Part shown: piece by piece, positions 16,259-24,891 of the stretch | How positions within the stretch are numbered: the first letter of the stretch is position 1 | Layout of the letters: each line of letters starts with the position of its first letter | From: Sphaerotilus microaerophilus | GTDB lineage: Bacteria; Pseudomonadota; Gammaproteobacteria; Burkholderiales; Burkholderiaceae_C | Length of the DNA: 64,000 bases | Direction of reading: 5' to 3' | Assembly (NCBI RefSeq): GCF_023734135.1 | Contig: NZ_AP025730.1 | Location: 3,348,001-3,412,000 of the forward strand | Program-made: the position numbers and the translations under genes | Notes under the pieces: model-generated | What the model was told of the DNA's origin: nothing | The model's database searches: none | What the model saw: the letters and a program-made list of their open reading frames with translations, nothing else

Positions 16259-18459
16259 ACGCGCCCTACCTGCCGCCCGTCGCGCGCGCGCCGCACGATC
16301 CGCGTTCGCGCGTGCTCGATGCCCGCCTCGGCTGGGCAGGCTACGGGCTGACCGGCGTGACCGGTGGCGTCGCGCAGGATCCGCAAGACGGCGCCCTCGC
16401 CTTCGCGCCGCTACCGGGCACCGGGCGCCTGCTCGCCGAACCCGGTGGCGGATTCGGCGGCCTGGTGCTGCCGCGCCATGCGGTGCAGCTCGCCGACGGC
16501 ACGCTGCTGCTGCTGAATGGCGCGGCGGCACGGCTGTGGCGCATGGACCGCTGCGGGTGCACGCTATCGCCATGGCCCTGCCTCGACGCGGGCGTGCTGC
16601 GCGTGCCGGACGGCGCCGCGGGGCTCGGCGTGGGCTGCGGAGAGGTCTACGTCGCGCTGCCGGCGCTGCAACGCGTGCTCGTGCTCGACGCCGGCAACGG
16701 CGCGCTGCGCGCGGCGTGGCCCTCGCCGACGGGCGCGCCGCCGTGGTCGCCGGTGCACGCGATCGGGGTCGACGGCGGCCTCGTCGCGGTGGCCGACGTG
16801 GCGCGCGGCGGCGTGCACCTGTGCAGCCGGCGCGGACGCTCCCTGCGCTTCATCGGCGGACTCGGCGCGGTGCGTGCGCTGGCCACCGACCGCGATGGCC
16901 GCCTGTACGTGCAGCGCGATGGCGAGGAGAGCGTCGCCATCGTCGAACTCGCGAGCGGCCGGACCATCGGCCACGCCACGCAGCCCGGCGAGGTCGCGCA
17001 CCGCTTCACGCCGCTCGGCCTCGACACGGCCCCCGACGGCGCGATCGACATCGCGACGGCTTGCGCCCCCCCGGCGAGCGAGCCGCACTGGGTCGGACCC
17101 GACGGACACGCCATCGCCGCGCCGCCGCCCGCGCTGCCCGCCTACCCGGCCACCGGCACCTGGATCGCCGGCCCGATCGACAGCGGCGAGGACGGCTGCA
17201 CCTGGGACCGCGTCGCGCTGGTCGCCGACCTACCCGCCGGCGCGCGCGTGCGCATCAGCGCGACGGCAGCCGACGCGCTGCTCACCGACCCCGAGCTTGC
17301 CGAACCGTCGCGCTGGCGCGGCGGCGGCGAATGGCGCCACCCGGGCGACTCCGAGCCGCTGGCTTGCGCGCGCGCTGACTGGATGCTGTCGAGCAGCACG
17401 GGCCGCCACGGCTGGCTGAAGCTGGAACTGCTCGGCGACACGCGCGGCACGCCGCGCCTGCACTGCGTGCAGCTCGACTTCGCTCGCACCAGCCTGCGCC
17501 GTTACCTGCCCGCGGTGTTCGGCGCCGACCCGGTGGCCGCCGAATTCAGCGACCGCTGGCTCGCCATCTTCGACCGCACGCTGCGCGACATCGAAGCGAC
17601 GGTCGACGGCCAGGCGCGCTTCTTCGACCCGCTGGCCGCGCCAGCCGCGCCCGAAGTGAGCGAGTCGCGCGATTTCCTGCGCTTCATCGCGTCGTGGGTG
17701 GGCGTCGTGCTGCCCTCAGGCTGGCCGCTCGCGCAGCAGCGCCGCGTGCTGGCGTCGGCGCCCGCGCTCTACCCTTGGCGCGGCACACGCGCGGGCTTCG
17801 CCGCGTCGCTGTCGCTGCTGCTGGGGCTGGACCGCTGGTCGCGACACGTGCCGGCGCACGCGCGCTGCGTGCCCTGCACCGCCGGCCTGCGCCACCTGCC
17901 GCGCTGGCGGCCGCCGCGCCTGCTGCTGGAGCACTACCAGCTGCGGCGCTGGATGGCCGTCGGCCACGCGCGGCTGTCGGACGCGGCCAGGCTGTGGGGC
18001 GATCGCGTCGTCAACCGCAGCCGGCTTGAGGCCGACCGCACGCTGGAATCCGGCGGCGGCAGCGGCGGCGCGCGCCTGGGCGTCACGCAGCTGCTGACCG
18101 TGCAGGACCCGCTGCGCGACCCCTTCCACGTGTACGCGCACCGGCTGTCGGTGTTCGTGCCCGCGGGCTGCATCGCCGCGCCCGGACGGCGCGAAGCCTT
18201 GCAGGACTTCATCGCCGCCGAGGTGCCGGCGCACACCGAAGCCAAGCTCGTCGTCGTGCAGCCGCGCTTTCGCGTCGGCGTGCAGGCCATGCTAGGTCTG
18301 GACGCCGTGATCGGCGTGCGCACGCAGCTACCCGTGCTCGACGACGCCGACACCCCGCTGGGCCGCGGCACCGTGCTGCATGCGGCCGGTAGCACCTTCG
18401 CAGAACCGCCGCGCGGCGCTGGCCGCCAGCGCGTCGGCCTTTCGACCGTCATCCGCTGA
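16255..18459 (+). CDS. Tail protein I-like baseplate protein with propeller-like N-terminal half (Pvc12 position)
   Basis: A 734-residue protein whose start overlaps the previous stop (ATGA). Residues about 50-290 have repeated blades of NHL/propeller type (LGVGCGEVYVALPALQRV, VHAIGVDGGLVAVADV, ALATDRDGRLYVQ). Residues about 415-735 resemble phage tail protein I / TIGR02242: LRRYLPAVFGADPVAAEFSD, RWLAIFDRTLRDIEATVDG, LRFIASWVGVVLP and WRGTRAGFAASLSLLLGLD. This class joins wedge to fibres. The N-terminal propeller is an unusual addition and may be a docking platform for the three fibre-like proteins encoded next. Confidence 0.82.
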   Translation: MNAPYLPPVARAPHDPRSRVLDARLGWAGYGLTGVTGGVAQDPQDGALAFAPLPGTGRLLAEPGGGFGGLVLPRHAVQLADGTLLLLNGAAARLWRMDRCGCTLSPWPCLDAGVLRVPDGAAGLGVGCGEVYVALPALQRVLVLDAGNGALRAAWPSPTGAPPWSPVHAIGVDGGLVAVADVARGGVHLCSRRGRSLRFIGGLGAVRALATDRDGRLYVQRDGEESVAIVELASGRTIGHATQPGEVAHRFTPLGLDTAPDGAIDIATACAPPASEPHWVGPDGHAIAAPPPALPAYPATGTWIAGPIDSGEDGCTWDRVALVADLPAGARVRISATAADALLTDPELAEPSRWRGGGEWRHPGDSEPLACARADWMLSSSTGRHGWLKLELLGDTRGTPRLHCVQLDFARTSLRRYLPAVFGADPVAAEFSDRWLAIFDRTLRDIEATVDGQARFFDPLAAPAAPEVSESRDFLRFIASWVGVVLPSGWPLAQQRRVLASAPALYPWRGTRAGFAASLSLLLGLDRWSRHVPAHARCVPCTAGLRHLPRWRPPRLLLEHYQLRRWMAVGHARLSDAARLWGDRVVNRSRLEADRTLESGGGSGGARLGVTQLLTVQDPLRDPFHVYAHRLSVFVPAGCIAAPGRREALQDFIAAEVPAHTEAKLVVVQPRFRVGVQAMLGLDAVIGVRTQLPVLDDADTPLGRGTVLHAAGSTFAEPPRGAGRQRVGLSTVIR

Positions 18460-18471
18460 TCCGAGGACGCC

Positions 18472-20973
18472 ATGGGCCACTCCGAACACCAGCAGCACCA
18501 CCACTGCGCCGGCTGCGGCGGACCGATGCCGTGCACCCCTTGCACGCTGAGCACGCCGCTGCGCAACCACTACTTCTTCGGCAAGCTGATGGACGTGCCC
18601 GATTTCGAGATCGAGCAGGCCTACCTGGTGGAGAAGTTCAAGCGGCACCACGCGCGGCTGCACGGCAGCGGCGTCGTCTGCGGGCTGGAAGTGGACCAGC
18701 ACCCGAACCCGGCCTGCCAGCCCCGCCACGTGCTGGTGAAGCCCGGCATGGCGATCGACTGCTGCGGCAACGAGATCCTCGTGCTCGACGAGGAGACGGT
18801 CGACCTGTACGGCTTCCCCGACGTGAAGAAGCTGCTCGACGAGCAGGAGCCGCAAGACCACCTGCTGCAGCTGTGCATCCGCTACCGCGAGTGCACGACG
18901 GAGGAGGTGCCCATCCTGTACGACGAGTGCGGGTGCGACGACACGCGCTGCGCACCGAACCGCATCCTCGAAAGCTATGCGTTCGACGTGCGCGTCGATC
19001 CCGAGCTGCCGCTGCCGAACGCGCCCGCGCTCGAATGGCGCGGGCCGCCGCTCGCGCTGCCCGGGGCGTCGGCGCTCGCCTTCGACGTCGCCGGTGCGCG
19101 CCTCTACGTCGCCGCGACGCAGGCGCCCGGCGTGGGCAGCGTCCACCGCTACGACCTGGGCACGCTGCTGCCGCTGGCCGGCGCGCCGCGCACGTTCACG
19201 CGGCCGGTGCTCGCGATCGCGCTGTCGCCCGACGGCACGCGACTGTACGCCGCGGTCGCAGGCGCCACCGCGGCCGATCCCGCGCAACTGCACACGGTCG
19301 ACACGACCACCGACGCCGCATTCCAGGTGGATGTGGTGCCACCGATCGACATCCCCGGCAGCGTCGGCGCCACATCGCTGAAGCTCGTCGTGCTCGCGTC
19401 GGGCGGGTCGGTGTCGATCGCGGTCGCCGGCGCATCCACGACGCTGCAAGCCTGGGACGCGGGCGGCGCCGTGGTCGCCGGCCGCCAGGCCGTAGTCGCC
19501 GCCGCGCTGGCGGGCGGCGCCCTGCGCAAGGACGGGCGGCTGGTGGCGCTGGCCGCTGGCGCGCTGCACCACTTCGACACCACCGCTGCGGGGCTCGATC
19601 CGCAGACGCTGGCGGTCGCCGCAGCGCTCGCGCCGGTGGATTTCGTCGTCGGCACGAGCACCGGTCCCGACGTGCTGGTGTGGCTCGAAGGCGGCACCGA
19701 GGAACTGCGCCACGCGGCCGCCGACGGCAGCGCGGTGAAGTCCGCCGCGCTCGGCGACCCGCCGCTCGCGCTGTGGGTCGCGCCGGGCGCCTCGACCGCG
19801 ATCGTGCTGACCAACGACGGCGGCACGACGCAGGTCCGCAGCGCCGACCTCGCGCGCCTCGCGGCCGGCGAGACCGGTGTGCTCGGCGCGGCGCAGGCCG
19901 TCGGCCCTGGCGGCAACGCGCTCGCGGTCGAGTACCGCTTGTACGTCGCCTACGACGACGGCGTGGCACTGTTCGACCTGATCGGCACCGACTGCGGTGC
20001 GTCGCTGGACCCGCACGCCTGCCCCGGCTGCAACACCGCCGACTGCATCGTGCTGGCGACCTTCGCGCGCTGGCGTCCCGACCGTCGCCTGCTCGACCCG
20101 GCCGTGCCGGCGAGCGATCCCGCGGCGGACGCGCAGAACGGCATCGTGCGCATCGACGACACCACGCACCGCGTGGTGCTGCCGAGCGTGGCGGACCTCG
20201 CGGCGGCCTTGCGCTGCCTGCTGTCGCGCCCGGGCGCCGGCGGCGAAGGCCCGCAGGGGCCGCCCGGTCCACAAGGCCTGCCTGGCGAGGACGGCCAGGA
20301 CGGGGAAGACGGCGCGCCCGGCGCCCCAGGCGCACCCGGCACGCCCGGCGAGGACGGCCAACCCGGCAGGGACGGCGACCCCGGCCTCGACTGGGACCTG
20401 CCGCACATCTGCGATTTCAGCTGGCAGCACGACACGCCGAACGGCCCGAACGAGCCGCCGCCCGAGCTCGTCGTCACCTTCGACACCAAGGTGCTCGCCA
20501 AGGACCTGAACGACCGCAGCATCTTCGTGCAGCTCGGCCGCATCAACACCCGAACCACCGACGGCGAAGAACGCATCCGGCTGCGCTGCTGGTGCGACCT
20601 GGACCTGACCGAGCGGATCACCCCCGGCAACACGCAGGAGGAATGCAACGCGAACACCTTCAAACGCAGCGGCGGTCCGTTCGTCACCGCGTTCCAGATC
20701 CGGCTGCCACTGCTCGGCGCATTCCGCGGCGAGGACGGCCTGGTGCGCGTGCGGGTCGTGATCAAGGGCGACTTCATCCGCGGCGTGCACCGCAAGACCG
20801 GCGAGTTGCGCGCGGTCGACGCCGACCACCTGCCGACGCTGGAGCCGCGCTCGCCGCCCGGCCCGCCGCAGCCCGACGTGACGCCCGAGTGGATGCAACC
20901 CGTGGACAAGCGCCACAGCGGCGACGGCATCGAAGGCGGCGACTTCGAGAGCTGGTTCGACGTCAAGGTCTGA
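18472..20973 (+). CDS. Fibre-like protein: His/Cys-rich start, propeller-like centre, collagen-like stretch
   Basis: An 833-residue protein, first of three neighbours sharing an N-terminal module (here residues 33-74: [20 protein letters not shown], then [11 protein letters not shown]). The first 25 residues are His- and Cys-rich ([13 protein letters not shown]), suggesting metal binding. Residues about 190-510 have beta-propeller-like repeats ([18 protein letters not shown]). Residues about 590-640 are Gly-X-Y triplets ([19 protein letters not shown] and onward). The C-terminal 190 residues form an unrecognised domain with [16 protein letters not shown] near the end. The Pvc13-type position after the baseplate genes suggests a trimeric receptor-binding fibre; that is inference. 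Confidence 0.65.
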   Translation: MGHSEHQQHHHCAGCGGPMPCTPCTLSTPLRNHYFFGKLMDVPDFEIEQAYLVEKFKRHHARLHGSGVVCGLEVDQHPNPACQPRHVLVKPGMAIDCCGNEILVLDEETVDLYGFPDVKKLLDEQEPQDHLLQLCIRYRECTTEEVPILYDECGCDDTRCAPNRILESYAFDVRVDPELPLPNAPALEWRGPPLALPGASALAFDVAGARLYVAATQAPGVGSVHRYDLGTLLPLAGAPRTFTRPVLAIALSPDGTRLYAAVAGATAADPAQLHTVDTTTDAAFQVDVVPPIDIPGSVGATSLKLVVLASGGSVSIAVAGASTTLQAWDAGGAVVAGRQAVVAAALAGGALRKDGRLVALAAGALHHFDTTAAGLDPQTLAVAAALAPVDFVVGTSTGPDVLVWLEGGTEELRHAAADGSAVKSAALGDPPLALWVAPGASTAIVLTNDGGTTQVRSADLARLAAGETGVLGAAQAVGPGGNALAVEYRLYVAYDDGVALFDLIGTDCGASLDPHACPGCNTADCIVLATFARWRPDRRLLDPAVPASDPAADAQNGIVRIDDTTHRVVLPSVADLAAALRCLLSRPGAGGEGPQGPPGPQGLPGEDGQDGEDGAPGAPGAPGTPGEDGQPGRDGDPGLDWDLPHICDFSWQHDTPNGPNEPPPELVVTFDTKVLAKDLNDRSIFVQLGRINTRTTDGEERIRLRCWCDLDLTERITPGNTQEECNANTFKRSGGPFVTAFQIRLPLLGAFRGEDGLVRVRVVIKGDFIRGVHRKTGELRAVDADHLPTLEPRSPPGPPQPDVTPEWMQPVDKRHSGDGIEGGDFESWFDVKV

Positions 20974-20983
20974 GGAACTCACG

Positions 20984-22660
20984 ATGAGCACGATCACCGA
21001 CCTCTACCGCAGCCGGCGCGCGGCCAGCGTGGCCCACTGCGACGCGCCCGCGCCGCCCTGCAGCCGCTGCGGCATGCTCGAATGCCTGTGCCGGCCGCGC
21101 TTCTTCGCCGGCCAGGTGCTGACAGCCGACGACCTCAACCGGCTCGACGCCTACATCCGCGCCAAGCACCGGCTGCACAACCGCCAGCTGCACGGCTGGG
21201 GCGTGGTCAACGGGCTGGAAGTGACCTGCGGCCCCTGCGGCAACGGCGTCACCGTGAGCTGCGGCTACGCGCTGTCGCCATGCGGCGAGGACATCGTGGT
21301 CTGTGATTCGGTCGCGGTCGACGTCTGCGCGCTGATCGGCCACTGCATGCCCGAGCTGCCGCCCTGCGACCCGCCGCACCGCCCGAACCGGCTGCCCTGC
21401 CCCGAAGGCGAGCAGGAATGGGTGCTCGCCATCCGCTATGCCGAGACGCCGACGCGCGGCGTGCAGCCGCTGTATGGCAGCGCGCCCGTGTCCTGCGGCA
21501 CCGGCAGTGGTTGCGGATGCGGCAAGGCCGGCTGCAACGGCAGTGGCGGCTGCGGCTGCGGCGGTCAGTCCAAGGCCCTGTGCCCGCCGCCGCGCCCGCG
21601 CGGCGCGCCGGTGCAGTGCGAGCCGACCGTGGTCTGCGAGGGCTACACCTTCGAGGTCTACCGCAAGCCGCCGAAGGACACCGACGACGACAACGCGACC
21701 GACTCGCCGTTGATGCACCGCCTGCAGTGCTGCCTCGAAGCGCTGATCAAGGGGGCGCCGACGACACCGGACGGCAGCATCACCAGCAACCCGGCCGGCT
21801 GGCAGTCATGGGCCGTGAAGATCAAGGCGCACCTGCTGCTGAAGCTGGTCGACCCGCCCGGCACCCACTGCGAGCTGATCGCGCGCCTGCAATCGCTGGC
21901 CATCCCGAGCGCAAACAATCCCGCGGCGCTGGAAGACGCGATCGAGCTGCTGTTCGTCGTCGCGATCGACGCGATGCTGAACTGCCTGTGCTCGGCGCTG
22001 CTGCCGCCCTGCCCACTGCCCGACCCCGATGGCCGCGTGCCGCTGGCCACGCTGCACATCTCCGGCGGCGACTGCCGGGTGCTGCGCGTGTGCAACTGGT
22101 CGACCGAGCGCGCGATCGCGGTCACGTGGCCGGCAATCGAATACTGGCTGTCGCCGTTCCCGATCGCAACGATCCTGCGCGAGCTGCTGCAGCGCTTCTG
22201 CTGCTTCGACCTGGCGTCGATCTTCCGCCGCGACGACGACAACGGCATCGTGGGCGTGGCCGGCGTCGCGGACTCGCGGCTGAACACCACGGTCGAGCCG
22301 TCAGAGCGCACGCAAGCCTTCGCGCGGATCTTCGCCGACACCGCTACCGCGCCCGACACGTCGGCGCGCGCGCTGGTCCAGGGCCTGCTCGGCGGCAAGG
22401 GCGATTTCCAGGTGCGGCGCGCGGACCTGTCCACCTGGCTGCTCAGCCAGCACTTGGCGCGGCCGTTCGCGACGCTGGCGGGCCTCGGTGAACGCCAGCG
22501 CGGTGGCGGGTCGATCGATGCACTCGAGAAGCGCATCGCCGACCTCGACGCCCGCGTGCAGGCCCAGCAAGCCGAGATCGGTGCGCTTCGCAAGGCCGCC
22601 ATGGCTGCGCCGCCGCCCGCGCCGGCGCCGGCCAAGAGCGCCAAGCGAAGCCGCAAGTGA
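20984..22660 (+). CDS. Cysteine-rich fibre-associated protein with shared N-terminal module
   Basis: A 558-residue protein. Residues 39-80 carry the shared module (RFFAGQVLTADDLNRLDAYI, then LHGWGVVNGLEV). It is remarkably Cys-rich: CDAPAPPCSRCGMLECLC at the start and a Gly-Cys block (SGCGCGKAGCNGSGGCGCGG) near residues 170-190, then further Cys pairs along the chain. The last 60 residues contain a coiled coil (IDALEKRIADLDARVQAQQA) and a basic tail (SAKRSRK). I recognise no catalytic motif. It may be a structural adaptor stabilised by metal or disulfides; the shared module suggests it docks at the same baseplate site type as its neighbours. Confidence 0.6.
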   Translation: MSTITDLYRSRRAASVAHCDAPAPPCSRCGMLECLCRPRFFAGQVLTADDLNRLDAYIRAKHRLHNRQLHGWGVVNGLEVTCGPCGNGVTVSCGYALSPCGEDIVVCDSVAVDVCALIGHCMPELPPCDPPHRPNRLPCPEGEQEWVLAIRYAETPTRGVQPLYGSAPVSCGTGSGCGCGKAGCNGSGGCGCGGQSKALCPPPRPRGAPVQCEPTVVCEGYTFEVYRKPPKDTDDDNATDSPLMHRLQCCLEALIKGAPTTPDGSITSNPAGWQSWAVKIKAHLLLKLVDPPGTHCELIARLQSLAIPSANNPAALEDAIELLFVVAIDAMLNCLCSALLPPCPLPDPDGRVPLATLHISGGDCRVLRVCNWSTERAIAVTWPAIEYWLSPFPIATILRELLQRFCCFDLASIFRRDDDNGIVGVAGVADSRLNTTVEPSERTQAFARIFADTATAPDTSARALVQGLLGGKGDFQVRRADLSTWLLSQHLARPFATLAGLGERQRGGGSIDALEKRIADLDARVQAQQAEIGALRKAAMAAPPPAPAPAKSAKRSRK

Positions 22661-22673
22661 CAGGGAGCCGCGC

Positions 22674-24884
22674 ATGGACACGCTCTTCGCCGAACGTCCG
22701 CATTTCTTCGAAGGCCAGTACCTGGGCGCCGCCGACCTCGCGGTTCTGCTCGAATACCTGCGCGAACAGCTCGCGCGCCAGCGCCTGGCGGGCCGCAGCT
22801 GGGGCATCGTGTCGGGGCTGGAACTTGTGCAGGGCACCGACCCGGGCGGTGCGATCACCTACACGGTGGCGCCCGGCGTCGCCGTCGATGGCCACGGGCG
22901 CCTGCTCGCGATCCTGGCGCCAACCAAGCTGGACGCGGCGCTGTTCGCCTTGCAGCCCAGCGGCCTGGTCAACGTGTGGCTGCGCCACAGCGAGGTCTCG
23001 GCCGGCGGCGTGCGCCCAGGCTTCGAGGTCTGTGGCTCCAGCGACGCGTACTCGCGCATCTCCGAAAGCGTGGTTGTCGAGGTCGGCCCGCGCAACACGG
23101 TGGCGCAGCGCGAGAGTGGCGTCGAACTCGGCGCCACGCTGTACCCCGACGCACGCACCGCGCCCGGCACGCTGCTGCCGGGCCAGCCGATCGCACTCGA
23201 CGGCAGCGTCGGCGCGCAGCTCTTCCCCAACGACGACGACACGCCGCGCTGGCTGGTGCCGCTGGGCCGCGTGGCCTGGGTGCAAGGCGCGCCCGGCGCT
23301 TTCGCCGAAGCCGACGAGACGGCGCGCAAGCTGTCGATGATCTTTCGGCACCAGGCCGGCGTATTCGCCGAATCGGTGATCGCCGCCGGCGGCCTGCTGC
23401 GCCTGCGTGCGCGCTGGACCGAGCGCGAGGCCGGCAAGACAAACGACCAGTTGCAGGCCGCGGCCGCGCCGCTCGCAAGCGACCTGCAGACCTGCCACGA
23501 CCGCATCGAGGCCACCGAGCCGATCTGGCTGGAAGAGCACACCCGCCTGACCGGCGACCTGCGGCTGCGCGGCCGCCGCGTCGAATGGCAGGCCGAGGGC
23601 GGCACCGACTACGCGGCTGGCGGCACCGTGCTGGGCCTGCGCCGCGCGCCCGCGGCCAACGCGCTCGGCGGCGAGGACCTGCAGCTGCTGCTCGGCAGCA
23701 ACGCGCCGGGGCCGAGCCGCCTCGTCGTCGGCGGCGCGACGCTGCAGGGCGCGCCCGCCGACCCGTGCCGGCCCGACTTCGATTTCCGCTCGGGCGTGGT
23801 CGTGCAGCACGACGCGAAGGTCGGCGTCGGCACCGTCGACAGCCCGCTCGCGCACCCGCTGACGCTGCGCGTGACCGGCGCTCAGCAGCAGGCGCTGGCG
23901 CTGCAGTCGGCGGCCGGCGCGGTGACCTGGCAGATCAACACGCTGCCCGGCCCGCCGGGCTTCAACATCGCGCAGGCCGACCCGGCGCAATCCAACTTCT
24001 TCATCGACCCGGCCGGCAACGTCGGCATCGGCAGCAGCGCGCCGCAGGCCAAGCTCGACGTGCGCGGCGTGCCGGCGCCGCAGGGCAATGCGCTGGGCGC
24101 GAACAAGTGGTTCCAGGCCGGCGACGGCGGCGACACGGGGCGTGTGTGGATGCAGTACGGCGCGCAGCTCGCGCCCTTGATGGTGATGAGCGACCTCGAC
24201 GACCCCCCGCGCCTCCAGTTCCAGCAGCTCGGCGCCGGCAGCGAGGAGGCGCCCCAGCACATCAGCTGGATCGGCCAGGCGCGCGGCAACTCGCCGGACC
24301 TGTCGATGCAGGGCGGCCGCGTCGGCATCAACACGCAGGTGCCGGCGCGTATGTTGCACGTCGAGGGCGAGGAGGTGCACTCGGGCGGGCTCGGCGGCGG
24401 CTACTCGTTCTCGAACCGCGGCAGCGCCTTCGTCGAGATCCCCGCCAACGGCGAACGCTGGGTGCTGTACGCAGCGAACAGCGTCGCGCGGCTGTGGTCG
24501 GGCGTCGACCGGATGTCGGTGGACCTGGCCGGCAACGTGCGGATGGGGCCGTCGCTGCTGCACTTCGCGGTCGGCTCGCGCGACAACGTGCGCATGGTCA
24601 GTGGCCGCGTACCGCAGGTCTTCGCCAGTGCCGGCACCGACTGGTCGGCGGTGCGCAACGGCGTCGGGCTGGTGCGCGTGACCTTCGCGCCGGCCTTCAC
24701 CGGCACGCCGGTGGTCACGGCGACGCTGGTCGATCCGCTGGCCGAGGACAACGTGATCTGCGTGCGCAACGTGTCGGGCAACGGCTTCGACGTCGTGATC
24801 CGCGACATCGACAGCACGGCCGCCGACGGCTCGACACCGCAGGACTCGGCCTTCAACTTCATCGCCGTCGGGCAATTCACGTGA
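22674..24884 (+). CDS. Tail-fibre-like protein with H-type-lectin-like C-terminus
   Basis: A 736-residue protein, third with the shared N-terminal module (residues 9-51: HFFEGQYLGAADLAVLLEYL, then GIVSGLELV). The start at 22674 follows CAGGGAG by a few bases. The shaft has phage-fibre style repeats: NVGIGSSAPQAKLDV near residue 449 and RVGINTQVPARMLHVEG near 548. The last 80 residues (VRVTFAPAFTGTPVVTATLV, VRNVSGNGFDVVIRDID, FNFIAVGQ) follow the H-type lectin pattern, which binds sugars in other proteins. A receptor-binding fibre recognising a surface glycan is the best reading; target unknown. Confidence 0.7.
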   Translation: MDTLFAERPHFFEGQYLGAADLAVLLEYLREQLARQRLAGRSWGIVSGLELVQGTDPGGAITYTVAPGVAVDGHGRLLAILAPTKLDAALFALQPSGLVNVWLRHSEVSAGGVRPGFEVCGSSDAYSRISESVVVEVGPRNTVAQRESGVELGATLYPDARTAPGTLLPGQPIALDGSVGAQLFPNDDDTPRWLVPLGRVAWVQGAPGAFAEADETARKLSMIFRHQAGVFAESVIAAGGLLRLRARWTEREAGKTNDQLQAAAAPLASDLQTCHDRIEATEPIWLEEHTRLTGDLRLRGRRVEWQAEGGTDYAAGGTVLGLRRAPAANALGGEDLQLLLGSNAPGPSRLVVGGATLQGAPADPCRPDFDFRSGVVVQHDAKVGVGTVDSPLAHPLTLRVTGAQQQALALQSAAGAVTWQINTLPGPPGFNIAQADPAQSNFFIDPAGNVGIGSSAPQAKLDVRGVPAPQGNALGANKWFQAGDGGDTGRVWMQYGAQLAPLMVMSDLDDPPRLQFQQLGAGSEEAPQHISWIGQARGNSPDLSMQGGRVGINTQVPARMLHVEGEEVHSGGLGGGYSFSNRGSAFVEIPANGERWVLYAANSVARLWSGVDRMSVDLAGNVRMGPSLLHFAVGSRDNVRMVSGRVPQVFASAGTDWSAVRNGVGLVRVTFAPAFTGTPVVTATLVDPLAEDNVICVRNVSGNGFDVVIRDIDSTAADGSTPQDSAFNFIAVGQFT

Positions 24885-24891
24885 GGCGCCG

